From Erythrobacter sp. CCH5-A1 (lineage in GTDB: Bacteria; Pseudomonadota; Alphaproteobacteria; Sphingomonadales; Sphingomonadaceae), in NCBI RefSeq assembly GCF_001557115.1, contig NZ_LSKQ01000305.1, forward strand, positions 1 through 22,309: a DNA stretch of 22,309 nt. Direction: 5' to 3'. Position 1 is the stretch's first letter. Every line of letters starts with the position of its first letter. Made by a program: the position numbers and the translations under genes. This document shows positions 11,534-21,402 of the stretch, one piece after another. The notes below the pieces were generated by a model. The model searched no databases, was not told the origin of the DNA, and saw nothing but the letters and a program-made list of their open reading frames with translations.

Positions 11534-14500
11534 TTGCCGCGATCATCCGTGCCGCGATCAAGCGGCGCCGCATAATTATCGCCGCCGCGCTCGTTCTGGC
11601 TGTCGCGGGAATTGTATCACTGCGCAACACACCGGTCGACGCCCTGCCCGACCTGTCCGATGTGCAAGTCATCATCCGAACATCATGGCCGGGGCAGGCC
11701 CCACAGATCATCGAAAATCAGGTCACCACGCCCGTCGCCTCGACCATGCTCTCGGTGCCCGGCGCGCGGGTGGTGCGCGGCTATTCATTCACCGGCGACA
11801 GTTTTGTCTACGTCCTCTTCGATGACGGGACCGATCTTTACTGGGCGCGCAGCCGCGTACTCGAATATCTCAGCCAGGTGCAAAGTCGTCTACCGGAAGG
11901 CGCAAGCGCATCTCTCGGTCCGGACGCAACAGGGGTTGGCTGGGTCTATGAATACGCGCTCGTTGACAAGACGGGGCGGCACGATTTGTCGCAACTCCGG
12001 TCACTGCAGGACTGGTTTCTTCGGTACGAACTGAAGACCGTACCGGGTGTTGCCGAGGTCGCCAGTATCGGCGGTATGGTGAAGCAGTATCAGGTCGTGC
12101 TCGATCCAATTAAGCTTGCCGCCTTTGGGGTGACAAGTGAGGATGTCGTTGAAGCTCTGAAGCGGGCCAATCAGGAAACTGGCGGATCGAGCATCGAGCT
12201 GGCGGGCGCAGAGTATACGGTGCGTGCAAGCGGCTACCTCAGATCGATCGAGGATTTCCGCGCCGTGCCGATCCGCACCGCCGCTTCCGGCGTACCGGTG
12301 ACCGTGGATGATGTCGCCATCGTCCAGCTTGGGCCTGAAATGCGGCGCGGAATTGCGGAACTCAATGGCGAGGGCGAAGTCGCCGGGGGCGTGATTGTCA
12401 TGCGTCAGGGCCAGAATGCGCGCGATGTGATCAAAGGTGTTCGCAGCAAACTCGACGAGCTCACAAAGAGTCTGCCTCCGGGCGTCGAAGTGGTTACCAC
12501 CTATGATCGTTCTGGCCTGATCGACCGCGCAATCGAAAACCTGACTGCGAAGCTGATTGAGGAGTTTATTGTTGTCGGTTTGATCTGCGCGCTGTTTCTC
12601 TGGCACGCGCGCTCCGCGCTGGTAGCGATCCTCACGCTTCCGCTGGGCATTTTGATGGCGGTCATGGTGATGCGCTTGCAGGGCCTCAATGCCAATATCC
12701 TGTCATTGGGCGGCCTTGCCATCGCGATCGGCGCGATGGTCGATGCCGCGGTCGTGATGATCGAGAACGCGCACAAGCATCTTGAGCACTGGCGTCACGA
12801 GCACGAGGACACAGAGCCTGACACGACGACGCGTTGGGCGCTGATTACCACTGCAGCCAGCGAGGTTGGTCCCGCGCTGTTCCTCAGCCTCCTCATCATC
12901 ACATTCTCGTTCTTGCCGATCTTCGCGCTGCAAGGCCAGGAAGGCCGCCTGTTCGCGCCGCTTGCTTTCACAAAAACCTATGCCATGGCCGCCGCGGCGA
13001 TACTGTCGATCACGCTTGTTCCGGTGCTGATGGGCCTGCTCATCAAAGGCAGGATCCCGAGCGAGGAGGAAAATCCGCTTAACCGTTTTCTTGCCCGCAT
13101 GTACCGCCCCCTGATCGACTGGGTGCTCAGGCGCCCGAAACAGACCTTGCTGATCGCCATGCTGGTTTTCGCCACCAGCATTTGGCCGGCTTCTCGAATT
13201 GGAGCCGAGTTTCTGCCACAAATGGACGAGGGCGACCTTCTCTATATGCCCTCGGCACTGCCCGGCCTTTCGGCAGCTGAGGCTGGCCGTTTGCTCCAGC
13301 AGACCAACCGGCTGATCAAGACCGTGCCCGAGGTTGAGAGTGTTTTTGGAAAGGCCGGCCGTGCTGACAGCGCAACCGACCCTGCCCCGCTCGAAATGTT
13401 CGAGACGACGATCCGTTTCAAATCCCGCGACAAGTGGCGAGCAGGCATGACCCCTGAAAAACTTCGCGATGAACTTGATGCGAGGGTAAAAGTGCCAGGC
13501 CTTGCAAACTTCTGGATTCCGCCGATCCGTAACCGCATCGACATGCTGGCCACCGGGATCAAGAGCCCGATCGGGATCAAGGTTGCCGGATCGAACCTCA
13601 CTGAGATCGACCAAGCCGCAAAGCGCATCGAGACGGTGGTAAAGGGCGTGCCGGGTGTCTCATCTGCGATCGCAGAACGGCTTTCTGGCGGGCGCTATAT
13701 TGATATCGATGTCAACCGCGCCGCCGCTGCGCGTTTCGGCCTTAATGTCGCAGACGTTCATGCCGTGGTTTCGGGCGCGATTGGCGGCGAGACCATCGGT
13801 CAGACGGTCGAAGGGCTTGCTCGTTACCCCATCAGTGTACGCTATCCGCGCGAAATGCGCGACAGTGTCGAAAAGCTCATGGATCTCCCGGTGCTTACTC
13901 CCTCAGGCCAGCAAATCACGCTCGGCACGGTTGCAGCTTTGCGAATAAGCGATGGACCGCCAATGTTGCGTAGCGAAAACGGCCGGCCGGTCACCTGGAT
14001 CTATGTCGATGGGACCCAGAGCGACATGCAGCAGCTGGTGGGAGACATCAACCGAGCCTTGACCACGAAGGTCACCTTGCCGCCAGGTGTCAGCGTATCG
14101 TACACTGGCCAGTATGAATTTCTGGTCCGCGCCAAAGAGCGAATGAAGCTGGTCATCCCCGTCACGCTCGCAATCATTTTTGCTTTGCTCTACCTCACGT
14201 TCCGCCGTTGGGACGAGGCGCTGTTGATTATGGTCACGCTCCCCTTTGCACTCACCGGAGGGCTGTGGATGCTCTACTGGCTCGGCTACAACCAGTCAGT
14301 TGCAACTTCAGTGGGCTTCATCGCACTCGCCGGCGTTGCGGCAGAGTTCGGAGTGGTGATGCTGATCTACCTGAAACAGGCACTCGAGGCGCCTGCGTCT
14401 GGCGATGTTGCTCACGCGGTGCGCGAAGGCGCATTGCTCCGGGTGCGGCCGAAGGCGATGACGGTTGCGGTGATCCTCGCAGGCCTTCTGCCGGTCCTGA

Positions 14501-14664
14501 TCGGGAGCGGCACCGGGTCAGAAGTGATGAGCCGCATCGCTGCACCCATGGTCGGCGGCATGCTCACCGCTCCGCTGCTTTCGATGCTCGTCATCCCGGC
14601 AGCTTATCTGCTGATGCGCCGACGTTCTGTTCATCTGACCCTACTCGAAGGAGAAGTTAAGTGA
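11530..14664 (+). CDS. cusA: RND metal efflux transporter CusA (HME4 type, Cu(I)/Ag(I))
   Basis: The 1044-aa protein starts at a GTG overlapping the cusB stop. It has full RND architecture with two sets of six membrane helices and two large periplasmic loops, and aligns almost residue for residue with E. coli CusA over the first 670 residues. The three cleft methionines are at the same numbers: Met573 (LLYMPS), Met623 (PLEMFETT) and Met672 (RIDMLATG). The proton-relay residues are present: Asp405 in [16 protein letters not shown], the Glu of [11 protein letters not shown] and the Lys of [12 protein letters not shown]. The AIGAMVDAA form, with no first Asp, is the monovalent-metal HME4 signature. 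It uses proton influx to expel Cu(I)/Ag(I) through CusB and CusC. No damage is seen. Confidence 0.96.
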   Translation: MIAAIIRAAIKRRRIIIAAALVLAVAGIVSLRNTPVDALPDLSDVQVIIRTSWPGQAPQIIENQVTTPVASTMLSVPGARVVRGYSFTGDSFVYVLFDDGTDLYWARSRVLEYLSQVQSRLPEGASASLGPDATGVGWVYEYALVDKTGRHDLSQLRSLQDWFLRYELKTVPGVAEVASIGGMVKQYQVVLDPIKLAAFGVTSEDVVEALKRANQETGGSSIELAGAEYTVRASGYLRSIEDFRAVPIRTAASGVPVTVDDVAIVQLGPEMRRGIAELNGEGEVAGGVIVMRQGQNARDVIKGVRSKLDELTKSLPPGVEVVTTYDRSGLIDRAIENLTAKLIEEFIVVGLICALFLWHARSALVAILTLPLGILMAVMVMRLQGLNANILSLGGLAIAIGAMVDAAVVMIENAHKHLEHWRHEHEDTEPDTTTRWALITTAASEVGPALFLSLLIITFSFLPIFALQGQEGRLFAPLAFTKTYAMAAAAILSITLVPVLMGLLIKGRIPSEEENPLNRFLARMYRPLIDWVLRRPKQTLLIAMLVFATSIWPASRIGAEFLPQMDEGDLLYMPSALPGLSAAEAGRLLQQTNRLIKTVPEVESVFGKAGRADSATDPAPLEMFETTIRFKSRDKWRAGMTPEKLRDELDARVKVPGLANFWIPPIRNRIDMLATGIKSPIGIKVAGSNLTEIDQAAKRIETVVKGVPGVSSAIAERLSGGRYIDIDVNRAAAARFGLNVADVHAVVSGAIGGETIGQTVEGLARYPISVRYPREMRDSVEKLMDLPVLTPSGQQITLGTVAALRISDGPPMLRSENGRPVTWIYVDGTQSDMQQLVGDINRALTTKVTLPPGVSVSYTGQYEFLVRAKERMKLVIPVTLAIIFALLYLTFRRWDEALLIMVTLPFALTGGLWMLYWLGYNQSVATSVGFIALAGVAAEFGVVMLIYLKQALEAPASGDVAHAVREGALLRVRPKAMTVAVILAGLLPVLIGSGTGSEVMSRIAAPMVGGMLTAPLLSMLVIPAAYLLMRRRSVHLTLLEGEVK

Positions 14665-15044
14665 AGAAAGCCCTTATTTTTGCATCCAGCCTTACGCTGA
14701 TGGCCGCCCTTACCGCTTGTCAGGAGAAATCGGACACCACCGCAGCTGTCCCGAGCGGCAACACCAAGTCAGGCGATATGGCTGACATGCCTGCCGCCGG
14801 AGCAATGCAGCATGGTGTCGCGGTCGGTACCGTCACCGCCATCGATGCCGCCAAGGGGGCGATCACGCTTGATCACGGACCGATGAGCGGCGTGGAGTGG
14901 CCCGCCATGACTATGGAATTCACCGCTGAACCAGAGCAACTCGGTGGGGTCAAGGTGGGCGACAGGGTGGATTTCGAGATCGATTGGGATGGCAAGGTAG
15001 GGCGGATAACAAGGATATCCGCACAAAATCCGGCCGTCGAATAG
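14661..15044 (+). CDS. cusF: CusF-like copper chaperone, lipoprotein form
   Basis: The 127-aa product starts at a GTG overlapping the cusA stop. It has a lipoprotein signal ([14 protein letters not shown], lipidated Cys20), a Met/Gly-rich linker ([16 protein letters not shown]) and a CusF beta-barrel. The metal site is complete: His72, Trp80, Met83 and Met85 in [17 protein letters not shown], with the same spacing as E. coli CusF His36, Trp44, Met47 and Met49 (Trp caps the Cu(I) by a cation-pi contact). E. coli CusF is a free periplasmic protein encoded between cusC and cusB; here it is membrane-tethered and encoded last. It delivers Cu(I)/Ag(I) to CusB. Confidence 0.92.
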   Translation: MKKALIFASSLTLMAALTACQEKSDTTAAVPSGNTKSGDMADMPAAGAMQHGVAVGTVTAIDAAKGAITLDHGPMSGVEWPAMTMEFTAEPEQLGGVKVGDRVDFEIDWDGKVGRITRISAQNPAVE

Positions 15045-15222
15045 GGTTGAGCTTCAGCGGTCTGCAAATGGTCGCTTGGAAAATAACGGACCAGACCAGG
15101 ATTTCGAAGAAACCTGCCAGAGGCTGGCGGCTGCAACGGCCATGCATCTCCGGCGAGTTCTTCTGGTGCCTGTGCTGGGTTATTCCGCATGACACCCGGG
15201 CTGATGCCTGCTAGAAAGCCGT

Positions 15223-15552
15223 GTGCTGTTTCTCTCGCGTCTCATTCTGACACTCGTATTGTCAGCGCTCGTTACGAGCGTCACCCTCGAGGCCGGGGAA
15301 CTGCCGGGTGCGCCGGCGTCAGAGTGCGCCGCTGAATTTCATGACGAAAAGAGCAGCGGGAGCGAGCAGGGCACGGCTGACAAGGCCCTCCCCCATCACC
15401 ACGGCATTTGCCATTGTCCGGCGATCCAGGCTCCAGCTGATATCGGCGTTGCGCCCCGATTTGGCTCGCTTTCAGTGCCGCTGTTCGCGCGCTCCACGCC
15501 TCCGCTTGATTCTAGCGCGCCCGAACCGGGCCTGAGGCCACCAAACGCCTGA
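15223..15552 (+). CDS. Small His/Cys-rich exported protein, CzcI-like by position
   Basis: The frame of 109 aa opens with GTG and a hydrophobic signal or anchor (LFLSRLILTLVLSALVTSVT). It has one early Cys (ASECAAEFHDE) and a compact metal-ligand cluster, HHHGICHC, at about residues 58-65, followed by a Pro/Ser-rich tail. CzcI proteins, encoded just before czcC in several czc operons, share this plan: signal, His/Cys cluster, short length. Similarity beyond the cluster is not evident to me. No strong ribosome site precedes the GTG, so translation efficiency is uncertain. It lies 54 bp before the czcC start. Confidence 0.55.
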   Translation: MLFLSRLILTLVLSALVTSVTLEAGELPGAPASECAAEFHDEKSSGSEQGTADKALPHHHGICHCPAIQAPADIGVAPRFGSLSVPLFARSTPPLDSSAPEPGLRPPNA

Positions 15553-15606
15553 CACATGACACTGGCCGGAGTTTCCGGCCGAGGTTATCTGTCAGGAGAA
15601 TTCCCA

Positions 15607-16881
15607 ATGAAGATCGTGCGAGCAGCCGTTCTGGCTGCTGCGACCTGTGCATCAGTGGTGCAGGCGCAACCGCAAGGGGATACGCAGGTTATCCCCGCTG
15701 CGAAGGTATTTACTCTCAAGGAAGCTGTCGCGGCTGCCGGCGGCGCAGCACCGGCTTCCGAGGCTGCAGTAGCTGCAGTTGAGGCAGCAGAAGCAGGCCA
15801 AAGGTTGGCAGGCTTGCGCCCCAACCCGGTGGTACAAGTACAGGTAGAAAACATCGCTGGTTCCGGGCCTTACCGCGGCTTGAGAAGCGCTGAAACCACC
15901 ATAGGCCCCGCGATTCCCATCGAGCTCGGCGGTAAGCGAAGCGCCCGCGTCGCCGTAGCACGGGCACAGCTGACCCGCGCGGAGATCCAGCAAGCGATCA
16001 CTGCCGCCGATGTCAGGCTGCAGGTTACTCAACTCTATGTCGAAGCAGTAGCGGCCGAACGGCGTCTTGCCACCGCGAGAGACCAGGCCCGGATTGCCAA
16101 CGATGCACTGCGCGCGGCAGGCATAAGGGTGCAGGCGGGACGAGCCTCGCCTCTTGAACGACAACGTGCAGATGTTGCTGTTACCTATGCGGAAGCCAAT
16201 GTTGAACGGCAAGCTCGTCTGGCTGAAGCAGCCCGGATCAATCTCGTGCGCCGGATCGGGCAGCCTATCAGTGGCATACTGGATGAATCGGTGCTCGACA
16301 TCCTCCCGGGTACAAATGTGTATGGACCGGCTGTGCCGGTGGACCCATCTGGCACCCTTGCCCTCGCAGCAGCAAACGCCGATTTCACGATAGCCGAAGC
16401 CGGCGTGCGGCTTGCCCGCGCAAACCGGGTCCCTGACCTCAACGTCGGCCCCGCTATCCGCCGCCTTGAGGCGACCAACGATCTGGCTGCGGTATTCACT
16501 GTCACTATCCCGATACCGGTTTTCAACAACGGGCGCGCGGCAATCGCTCAGGCGACTGCGCAGCAAACCCAAGCTGATGCTCTCCGCCGCTTGACGGCCC
16601 TGGATATCGAGCAAGCGATCACTGATGCGCAGGCCGAGGCGGCCAATGCCGCCACCACGGCGCGCGCGGCGGCAGGTCCGGCGTTGGCCAGCGCGCAGGA
16701 AGCCGCGCGCATTGCACGGATCGGTTACCGCGAAGGCAAGTTTGGACAGCTCGAATTGCTCGACGCCGAACGCACCCTTGCAGAGACGCGGGTCGCAGCG
16801 ATCGATGCACTTGCCGCCTATCAGAATGCCCGAGCGCAATTGGAGCGATTGACCGCCCGTGCGCCCAATGCGGAGTACTAA
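15607..16881 (+). CDS. czcC: TolC-family outer-membrane efflux protein (CzcC-like)
   Basis: Start MKIVRAAVLAAATCASVVQA at 15607 is chosen over the ATG at 15556 because AGGAGA lies 7 nt upstream and the signal peptide then starts the protein; cleavage is likely after VQA. The 424-aa product has the duplicated coiled-coil and strand pattern of the family: FTLKEAVAAAGGAAPASEAA, LRPNPVVQVQVENIAG, then FTVTIPIPVFNNGRAAIAQA and a final helix IARIGYREGKFGQLELLDAE, the usual ending of CzcC-type channels. It serves the CzcBA pump encoded directly downstream (2-bp gap). It differs clearly from the first channel (cusC), so it is not a recent duplication. Confidence 0.88.
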   Translation: MKIVRAAVLAAATCASVVQAQPQGDTQVIPAAKVFTLKEAVAAAGGAAPASEAAVAAVEAAEAGQRLAGLRPNPVVQVQVENIAGSGPYRGLRSAETTIGPAIPIELGGKRSARVAVARAQLTRAEIQQAITAADVRLQVTQLYVEAVAAERRLATARDQARIANDALRAAGIRVQAGRASPLERQRADVAVTYAEANVERQARLAEAARINLVRRIGQPISGILDESVLDILPGTNVYGPAVPVDPSGTLALAAANADFTIAEAGVRLARANRVPDLNVGPAIRRLEATNDLAAVFTVTIPIPVFNNGRAAIAQATAQQTQADALRRLTALDIEQAITDAQAEAANAATTARAAAGPALASAQEAARIARIGYREGKFGQLELLDAERTLAETRVAAIDALAAYQNARAQLERLTARAPNAEY

Positions 16882-16883
16882 TC

Positions 16884-18035
16884 ATGAAGAAGCATTATCT
16901 TGTTGGAGCGACGATCAGTGCGCTCCTTTTGGCAAGCTGTGGTGGCGCAGATCCATCCAAGGAGCAGACTGGTTCTGGTTCTGCAGACGCGGGCGCTGAA
17001 GCCGACCATGCCAACGAAGGGCAGGTGACCCTCACGGCCGAGCAGATTGCTGCAGCGGGTGTCGAGGTGGGCCGGCCCATCGTTGGCGGCGCCGGCACGA
17101 TCGAACTACCGGCTATCGTTGAAGGTGATCCGCAAAACACCCAGGTGGTTTCAGCGGCCATCGGCGGGCGTGTAGTGGCGCTGACACGCAATCTCGGTGA
17201 GACGGTCGGGCGCGGTCAGACAATCGCCGTAATCGAAAGCCGCGACGTCGCCCAGATGAAGGGCGAGGTCGAAGCCGCTCGGGCGCGCCTTGCTCTGGCC
17301 AATTCGAACCTTGCGCGAGAGCAACGGCTGTTTGACGAAAAGGTCTCGCCCGAACAGGATCTCATCACCGCTCGAACGGCTGCAACGGAAGCACGCATCG
17401 CGCTGACGCAGGCACAAAGCATGGTCTCGGCTGCGGGTGTCGGCGGCGCCGGCCTGAACCGGCTCGGCATCACAGCTCCGATTTCAGGCCAGATCATCGG
17501 CCGTCCGGTCACGCTGGGGCAAACGGTTGCGGCCGACGCCGAGCTCTATCGAATCGCCAATCTGGGTCAGGTGTCGATCGCGCTGAACCTCAAGCCTGAG
17601 GATGCCGGGCGGGTTCGGCCTGGCAATCTGGTGACTGTGAGGGCGGCGGGGCGCGAAGCGAGCGCCCGCATCACATTCGTCTCGCCAGCTCTCGACCCCC
17701 AGACGCGCCTCGTCCCTTCGATTGCCACGCTCAACAATCGCGGCGGGCAATGGCGGGTTGGCGAGCCGGTCATGGTCGCCATAGAGCTCACGGGCAGCGG
17801 CGGTAGCGGCGCTATCCGCGTGCCATCAACAGCGGTCCAAAGCCTCGAAGGGAAAACGGTCGTTTTCGTCCGCACCCCCACCGGCTTCAAGGCAGTCCCG
17901 GTTCAACTAGGCGACGCATCGGGCGATACCGTGATCGTCAAGTCTGGACTGAAGGGTAACGAACAAATCGCCACCACCGGAAGCTTCACGCTCAAAGCCG
18001 AAATCGGCAAGGGCGAAGCCAGTCATGAGGATTGA
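16884..18035 (+). CDS. czcB: RND periplasmic adaptor CzcB, lipoprotein form
   Basis: The 383-aa protein has a lipoprotein signal (LVGATISALLLASC, lipidated Cys19), an acidic linker (DAGAEADHANEGQ) and then the standard adaptor order. A barrel-sandwich half reads VSAAIGGRVVALTRNLGETV, a helical hairpin spans about 120-190 (EVEAARARLALANSNLAREQ), the second half reads LGITAPISGQIIGRPVTLGQ, and beta-barrel and membrane-proximal domains follow. There is no CusB-type Met-rich metal segment, consistent with a divalent-metal pump. GGAG precedes the ATG, 2 bp after the czcC stop. It connects CzcA with CzcC. Confidence 0.9.
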   Translation: MKKHYLVGATISALLLASCGGADPSKEQTGSGSADAGAEADHANEGQVTLTAEQIAAAGVEVGRPIVGGAGTIELPAIVEGDPQNTQVVSAAIGGRVVALTRNLGETVGRGQTIAVIESRDVAQMKGEVEAARARLALANSNLAREQRLFDEKVSPEQDLITARTAATEARIALTQAQSMVSAAGVGGAGLNRLGITAPISGQIIGRPVTLGQTVAADAELYRIANLGQVSIALNLKPEDAGRVRPGNLVTVRAAGREASARITFVSPALDPQTRLVPSIATLNNRGGQWRVGEPVMVAIELTGSGGSGAIRVPSTAVQSLEGKTVVFVRTPTGFKAVPVQLGDASGDTVIVKSGLKGNEQIATTGSFTLKAEIGKGEASHED

Positions 18036-18038
18036 GCC

Positions 18039-21000
18039 ATGATCGCCCGCATCGTTACATGGGCGGTCGAGAAGCGCTGGCTCGTCCTGCTCCTCACCGT
18101 CATTGCCGCCGCCATTGGCGCATATTCCCTTTACCGGCTGCCGATTGACGCTGTTCCGGATATCACCAACAACCAGGTGCAAATCAACGTCCGCGCGCCC
18201 GCGCTGTCACCCGAACTGGTCGAGAAGCAGGTCTCCTTCCCGATCGAAACGGCGCTCGCCGGGACCCCGGGTCTTGAATACACAAGATCCCTGAGCCGCA
18301 ATGGCTTTGCCCAGATCACGGCCGTATTTTCCGACACCACGGACATCTACTTCGCGCGCCAGCAGGTGGGGGAACGGTTGCAGGGGGTGCAGGAAAACCT
18401 CCCCGACGGTGTAAACCCTGAAATGGGACCGATCGCGACTGGCTTGGGCGAAGTGTACATGTACACGGTCCGGCTAGACCACCGCGATGACGACCAGCAC
18501 AAGCCGGGCGAACCGGGCCAGCAGCCGGACGGTAGCTATATCACGCCCGAGGGCGAGCGGCTGACGACCGAGGTCGACAAGGCGACCTATCTGCGAACGG
18601 CACAGGACTGGATTGTCACGCCTCTGCTCAAAGGCACCCCAGGCCTTGCCGGCGTCGATTCGATCGGCGGCTATGCCAAGCAGTTTCTTGTAGTGCCCGA
18701 TGTGCAGAAGCTGGCCTCGCTTGGCATATCCCTGACCGAACTTGGCAATGCGTTGGAGCAGAACAACACCAGCGTGGGCGGCGGCTTTGTGAACCGAAAC
18801 GGCGAAGGTCTGGCGGTGCGTTCCGACGCACTGATCCGTAATGCCGCTGAATTGGGAAGAACCGTTATTGCGACGCGCAATGGCGTGCCGATCACGGTCG
18901 AGCAGGTGGCCACCGTCAAGACGGGTCAGGCTATCCGCATGGGCTCAGCGTCGGAGAACGGAACCGAAGTTGTCGTCGGCACCGCGATCATGCGGATCGG
19001 AGAAAACAGCCGCATTGTGTCGACAGCGGTCGCCGAGAAACTCAAGACAATCAACGCATCCCTGCCCCCGGATGTGGTGATCCAACCCGTCCTCAATCGC
19101 ACCGAACTCGTCAATTCAACGATTTCAACGGTTGCCAAGAACCTGTCTGAGGGCGCTTTGCTGGTCATCGTCGTGCTCTTCATTTTGCTCGGCAATTTCC
19201 GGGCAGCGCTGATCGCTGCCTTGGTGATTCCGATCACGATGATGTTGACTGGTTTCGGGATGCTGCGTGTCGGCGTGTCGGCCAACCTGATGAGTCTCGG
19301 CGCACTCGATTTTGGCCTGATCGTTGATGGCGCCGTTATCATCGTCGAGAATGCCTTGAGGCGACTTGCCGAGCAGCAGCACCACGAGGGACGTCTCCTC
19401 AGCGTCAAGGAGCGATTGGCAACCGTCGCCTCTGCTGCCCGTGAGATGATTAGGCCATCTGTCTACGGGCAGGCCATCATTATCCTCGTTTACGTCCCCT
19501 TGCTGACCCTGACAGGCGTCGAGGGCAAGACCTTCGTGCCTATGGCGCTGACCGTCATCATCGCCCTCGCCTTCGCGTTTGTTCTCTCACTCACATTCGT
19601 TCCGGCGATGATCGCAATCTGGCTGTCCAAAAAGGTTGAGGAGAAGGATGGCCGCATCATCACATGGCTCAAGCAGCGTTATGAGCCTGGCCTCGAGCGG
19701 GCGATGAAGCGCCCGACGGTAACGATCGGAGCCGGTGTCGCCAGCCTCGTGATGGCGGCACTGGCGTTCACAACCCTCGGCTCGGTGTTCCTGCCGCAGC
19801 TCGATGAGGGCGATCTGCTGATCCAGTCGCTGCGTATCCCGGCAACGTCTGTCCAGCAGAGCCAGGCGATGCAGGTGCCGATCGAGCGAATGATGTCGAA
19901 GCAACCTGAGGTCGCGTTCGTCTATTCTAAAACCGGCACGGCCGAACTTGCTTCGGATCCGATGCCCCCGAATGCAACCGACATGTTCGTGATCCTGAAA
20001 CCGCGTGAGGAATGGCCCAACCCTGAGCTTCCGAAGGAAGAGCTCGTAAGCCGGATCGAGAGCAATCTTTCGAAGATTCCGGGCAATGCCTACGAGATTA
20101 CCCAGCCCATCCAGATACGGTTCAATGAATTAATCGCCGGCGTTCGCGGTGACATAGCAGTCAAGGTCTTCGGCGACGACTTCAACCAGATGAACCGGAC
20201 CGCCGAGGAGATTGCCGCGGTGCTCCGCCGAACCGAGGGCGCAGCTGACGTGAAGGTCGAGCAGACAACCGGTCTTCCCATGCTCGACATTCGCGTCAAT
20301 CGCGACGCAATGGCGCGGCTCGGGGTCACGTCTCAAGACGTTCAGGATACGGTGACAGCAACGCTCGGTGGCCGGGTTTCCGGGCAGATCTTCGAAGGCG
20401 ATCGCCGGTTTCCGGTGGTGCTGCGTCTCGCGGAGACCCAACGCTCGGACATCAGCGTGCTGGAGCAGGTTCCTGTACCTGTCGCGGGTGGCGGTAGTGT
20501 GCCGCTTTCCAGTGTTGCCGACATCCAGGTGGTCGACGGACCCAATCAAATCAGCCGCGAGAATGGCAAGCGGCGTGTGGTGGTCCAGGCCAATGTCCGC
20601 GGCAGGGACGTAGGATCGGTTGTCGCCGATGCCCAGGAGGTCATCGCGAAGGAGATTCGCTTGCCAGCTGGTGTCTATCTGGAATGGGGAGGTCAATTTG
20701 AAAACCTCCAGTCAGCAAGCGAGAGACTGAAGCTTGTCATCCCGGCCTGCTTCATTCTGATCCTGGTGCTGCTTTACGGCGCATTGGGTTCGGCCAGAGA
20801 TGCAGCGATCGTGTTCACTGGCGTGCCCTTTGCGCTGGTTGGCGGTGTCTTGCTGTTGTTCGCACGCGGAATGGACTTCTCCATTTCCGCCGCCGTTGGC
20901 TTCATCGCGTTGTCAGGCATTGCTGTGCTCAATGGCCTGGTCATGGTCAGTTCGATCCAGGATCTGATCCGCTCTGGGATGTCCCGGGAGGAGGCGGCCT

Positions 21001-21284
21001 ATGTGGGAGCCATGCAGCGCCTGCGACCAGTCGTGATGACAGCCCTTGTTGCGAGCCTGGGGTTCGTTCCGATGGCGCTGGGCGCCGGCGCCGGTGCTGA
21101 GGTCCAGAAGCCCCTGGCAACGGTGGTAATCGGTGGCTTGATCTCGGCTACCCTGCTGACACTGTTTGTCCTGCCGACGCTTTATGCCCGGTTCGGCCAG
21201 AAGACCATCAGACAGCCCGAACACTACAATGAGGCGTTCGAAGGCGCCGACCACGGGCAGACTATCGTGGAGACGTCGTCATGA
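18039..21284 (+). CDS. czcA: RND metal efflux transporter CzcA (divalent-metal HME type)
   Basis: The 1081-aa protein shows full RND architecture and reads closely along Cupriavidus CzcA. The helix-4 motif LGALDFGLIVDGAVIIVENA gives Asp424, Asp430 and Glu437 (CzcA Asp402, Asp408, Glu415), the DFG-xxx-DGA-xxxx-EN signature of Zn/Co/Cd and Ni/Co exporters. Conserved RND blocks include FLPQLDEGDLLIQSLRIPAT and GPNQISRENGKRRVVVQANV. A periplasmic insertion at about 147-178, rich in Asp, Gly, Pro and His (DHRDDDQHKPGEPGQQPDGS), is longer than in Cupriavidus CzcA. The protein would export divalent cations through CzcB and CzcC by proton antiport. It starts 3 bp after czcB, and a hairpin follows the stop. 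Confidence 0.94.
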   Translation: MIARIVTWAVEKRWLVLLLTVIAAAIGAYSLYRLPIDAVPDITNNQVQINVRAPALSPELVEKQVSFPIETALAGTPGLEYTRSLSRNGFAQITAVFSDTTDIYFARQQVGERLQGVQENLPDGVNPEMGPIATGLGEVYMYTVRLDHRDDDQHKPGEPGQQPDGSYITPEGERLTTEVDKATYLRTAQDWIVTPLLKGTPGLAGVDSIGGYAKQFLVVPDVQKLASLGISLTELGNALEQNNTSVGGGFVNRNGEGLAVRSDALIRNAAELGRTVIATRNGVPITVEQVATVKTGQAIRMGSASENGTEVVVGTAIMRIGENSRIVSTAVAEKLKTINASLPPDVVIQPVLNRTELVNSTISTVAKNLSEGALLVIVVLFILLGNFRAALIAALVIPITMMLTGFGMLRVGVSANLMSLGALDFGLIVDGAVIIVENALRRLAEQQHHEGRLLSVKERLATVASAAREMIRPSVYGQAIIILVYVPLLTLTGVEGKTFVPMALTVIIALAFAFVLSLTFVPAMIAIWLSKKVEEKDGRIITWLKQRYEPGLERAMKRPTVTIGAGVASLVMAALAFTTLGSVFLPQLDEGDLLIQSLRIPATSVQQSQAMQVPIERMMSKQPEVAFVYSKTGTAELASDPMPPNATDMFVILKPREEWPNPELPKEELVSRIESNLSKIPGNAYEITQPIQIRFNELIAGVRGDIAVKVFGDDFNQMNRTAEEIAAVLRRTEGAADVKVEQTTGLPMLDIRVNRDAMARLGVTSQDVQDTVTATLGGRVSGQIFEGDRRFPVVLRLAETQRSDISVLEQVPVPVAGGGSVPLSSVADIQVVDGPNQISRENGKRRVVVQANVRGRDVGSVVADAQEVIAKEIRLPAGVYLEWGGQFENLQSASERLKLVIPACFILILVLLYGALGSARDAAIVFTGVPFALVGGVLLLFARGMDFSISAAVGFIALSGIAVLNGLVMVSSIQDLIRSGMSREEAAYVGAMQRLRPVVMTALVASLGFVPMALGAGAGAEVQKPLATVVIGGLISATLLTLFVLPTLYARFGQKTIRQPEHYNEAFEGADHGQTIVETSS

Positions 21285-21290
21285 AAATCC

Positions 21291-21317
21291 AGCGGGGCGG
21301 TCGGTGATCGCCCCGCT
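21291..21317 (+). terminator. GC-rich hairpin after czcA
   Basis: AGCGGGGCG (21291-21299) and CGCCCCGCT (21309-21317) form a perfect 9-bp stem with a 9-nt loop, 6 bp past the czcA stop. Only a short pyrimidine-rich stretch follows. The stem matches that at 3678-3710 except at its innermost base pair. Confidence 0.55.
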
Positions 21318-21402
21318 TACCCTTGTCGCAACTGCACAGGAGGCCCGATTGTCAGGTTCGGCAGCGATGTCCTTCAGCAGTTCAGAGACCCAGAGCCAGC
21401 CT

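Noticed and set aside
12703..13614. 303-codon minus-strand frame inside cusA
   Set aside because: It lies antisense within a fully conserved CusA and reads as a low-complexity shadow.
15068..15214. 48-codon frame (begins MVAWKITDQTRISKKPARGW) between cusF and the czcI-like gene
   Set aside because: No ribosome site and no recognisable domain; the frame extends back into cusF as an out-of-frame overlap, so it looks accidental. I see no promoter or hairpin of note in this roughly 180-bp gap.
15652..16839. 395-codon minus-strand frame inside czcC
   Set aside because: Long only because of codon bias on the opposite strand; the plus-strand frame has a signal peptide and family features.
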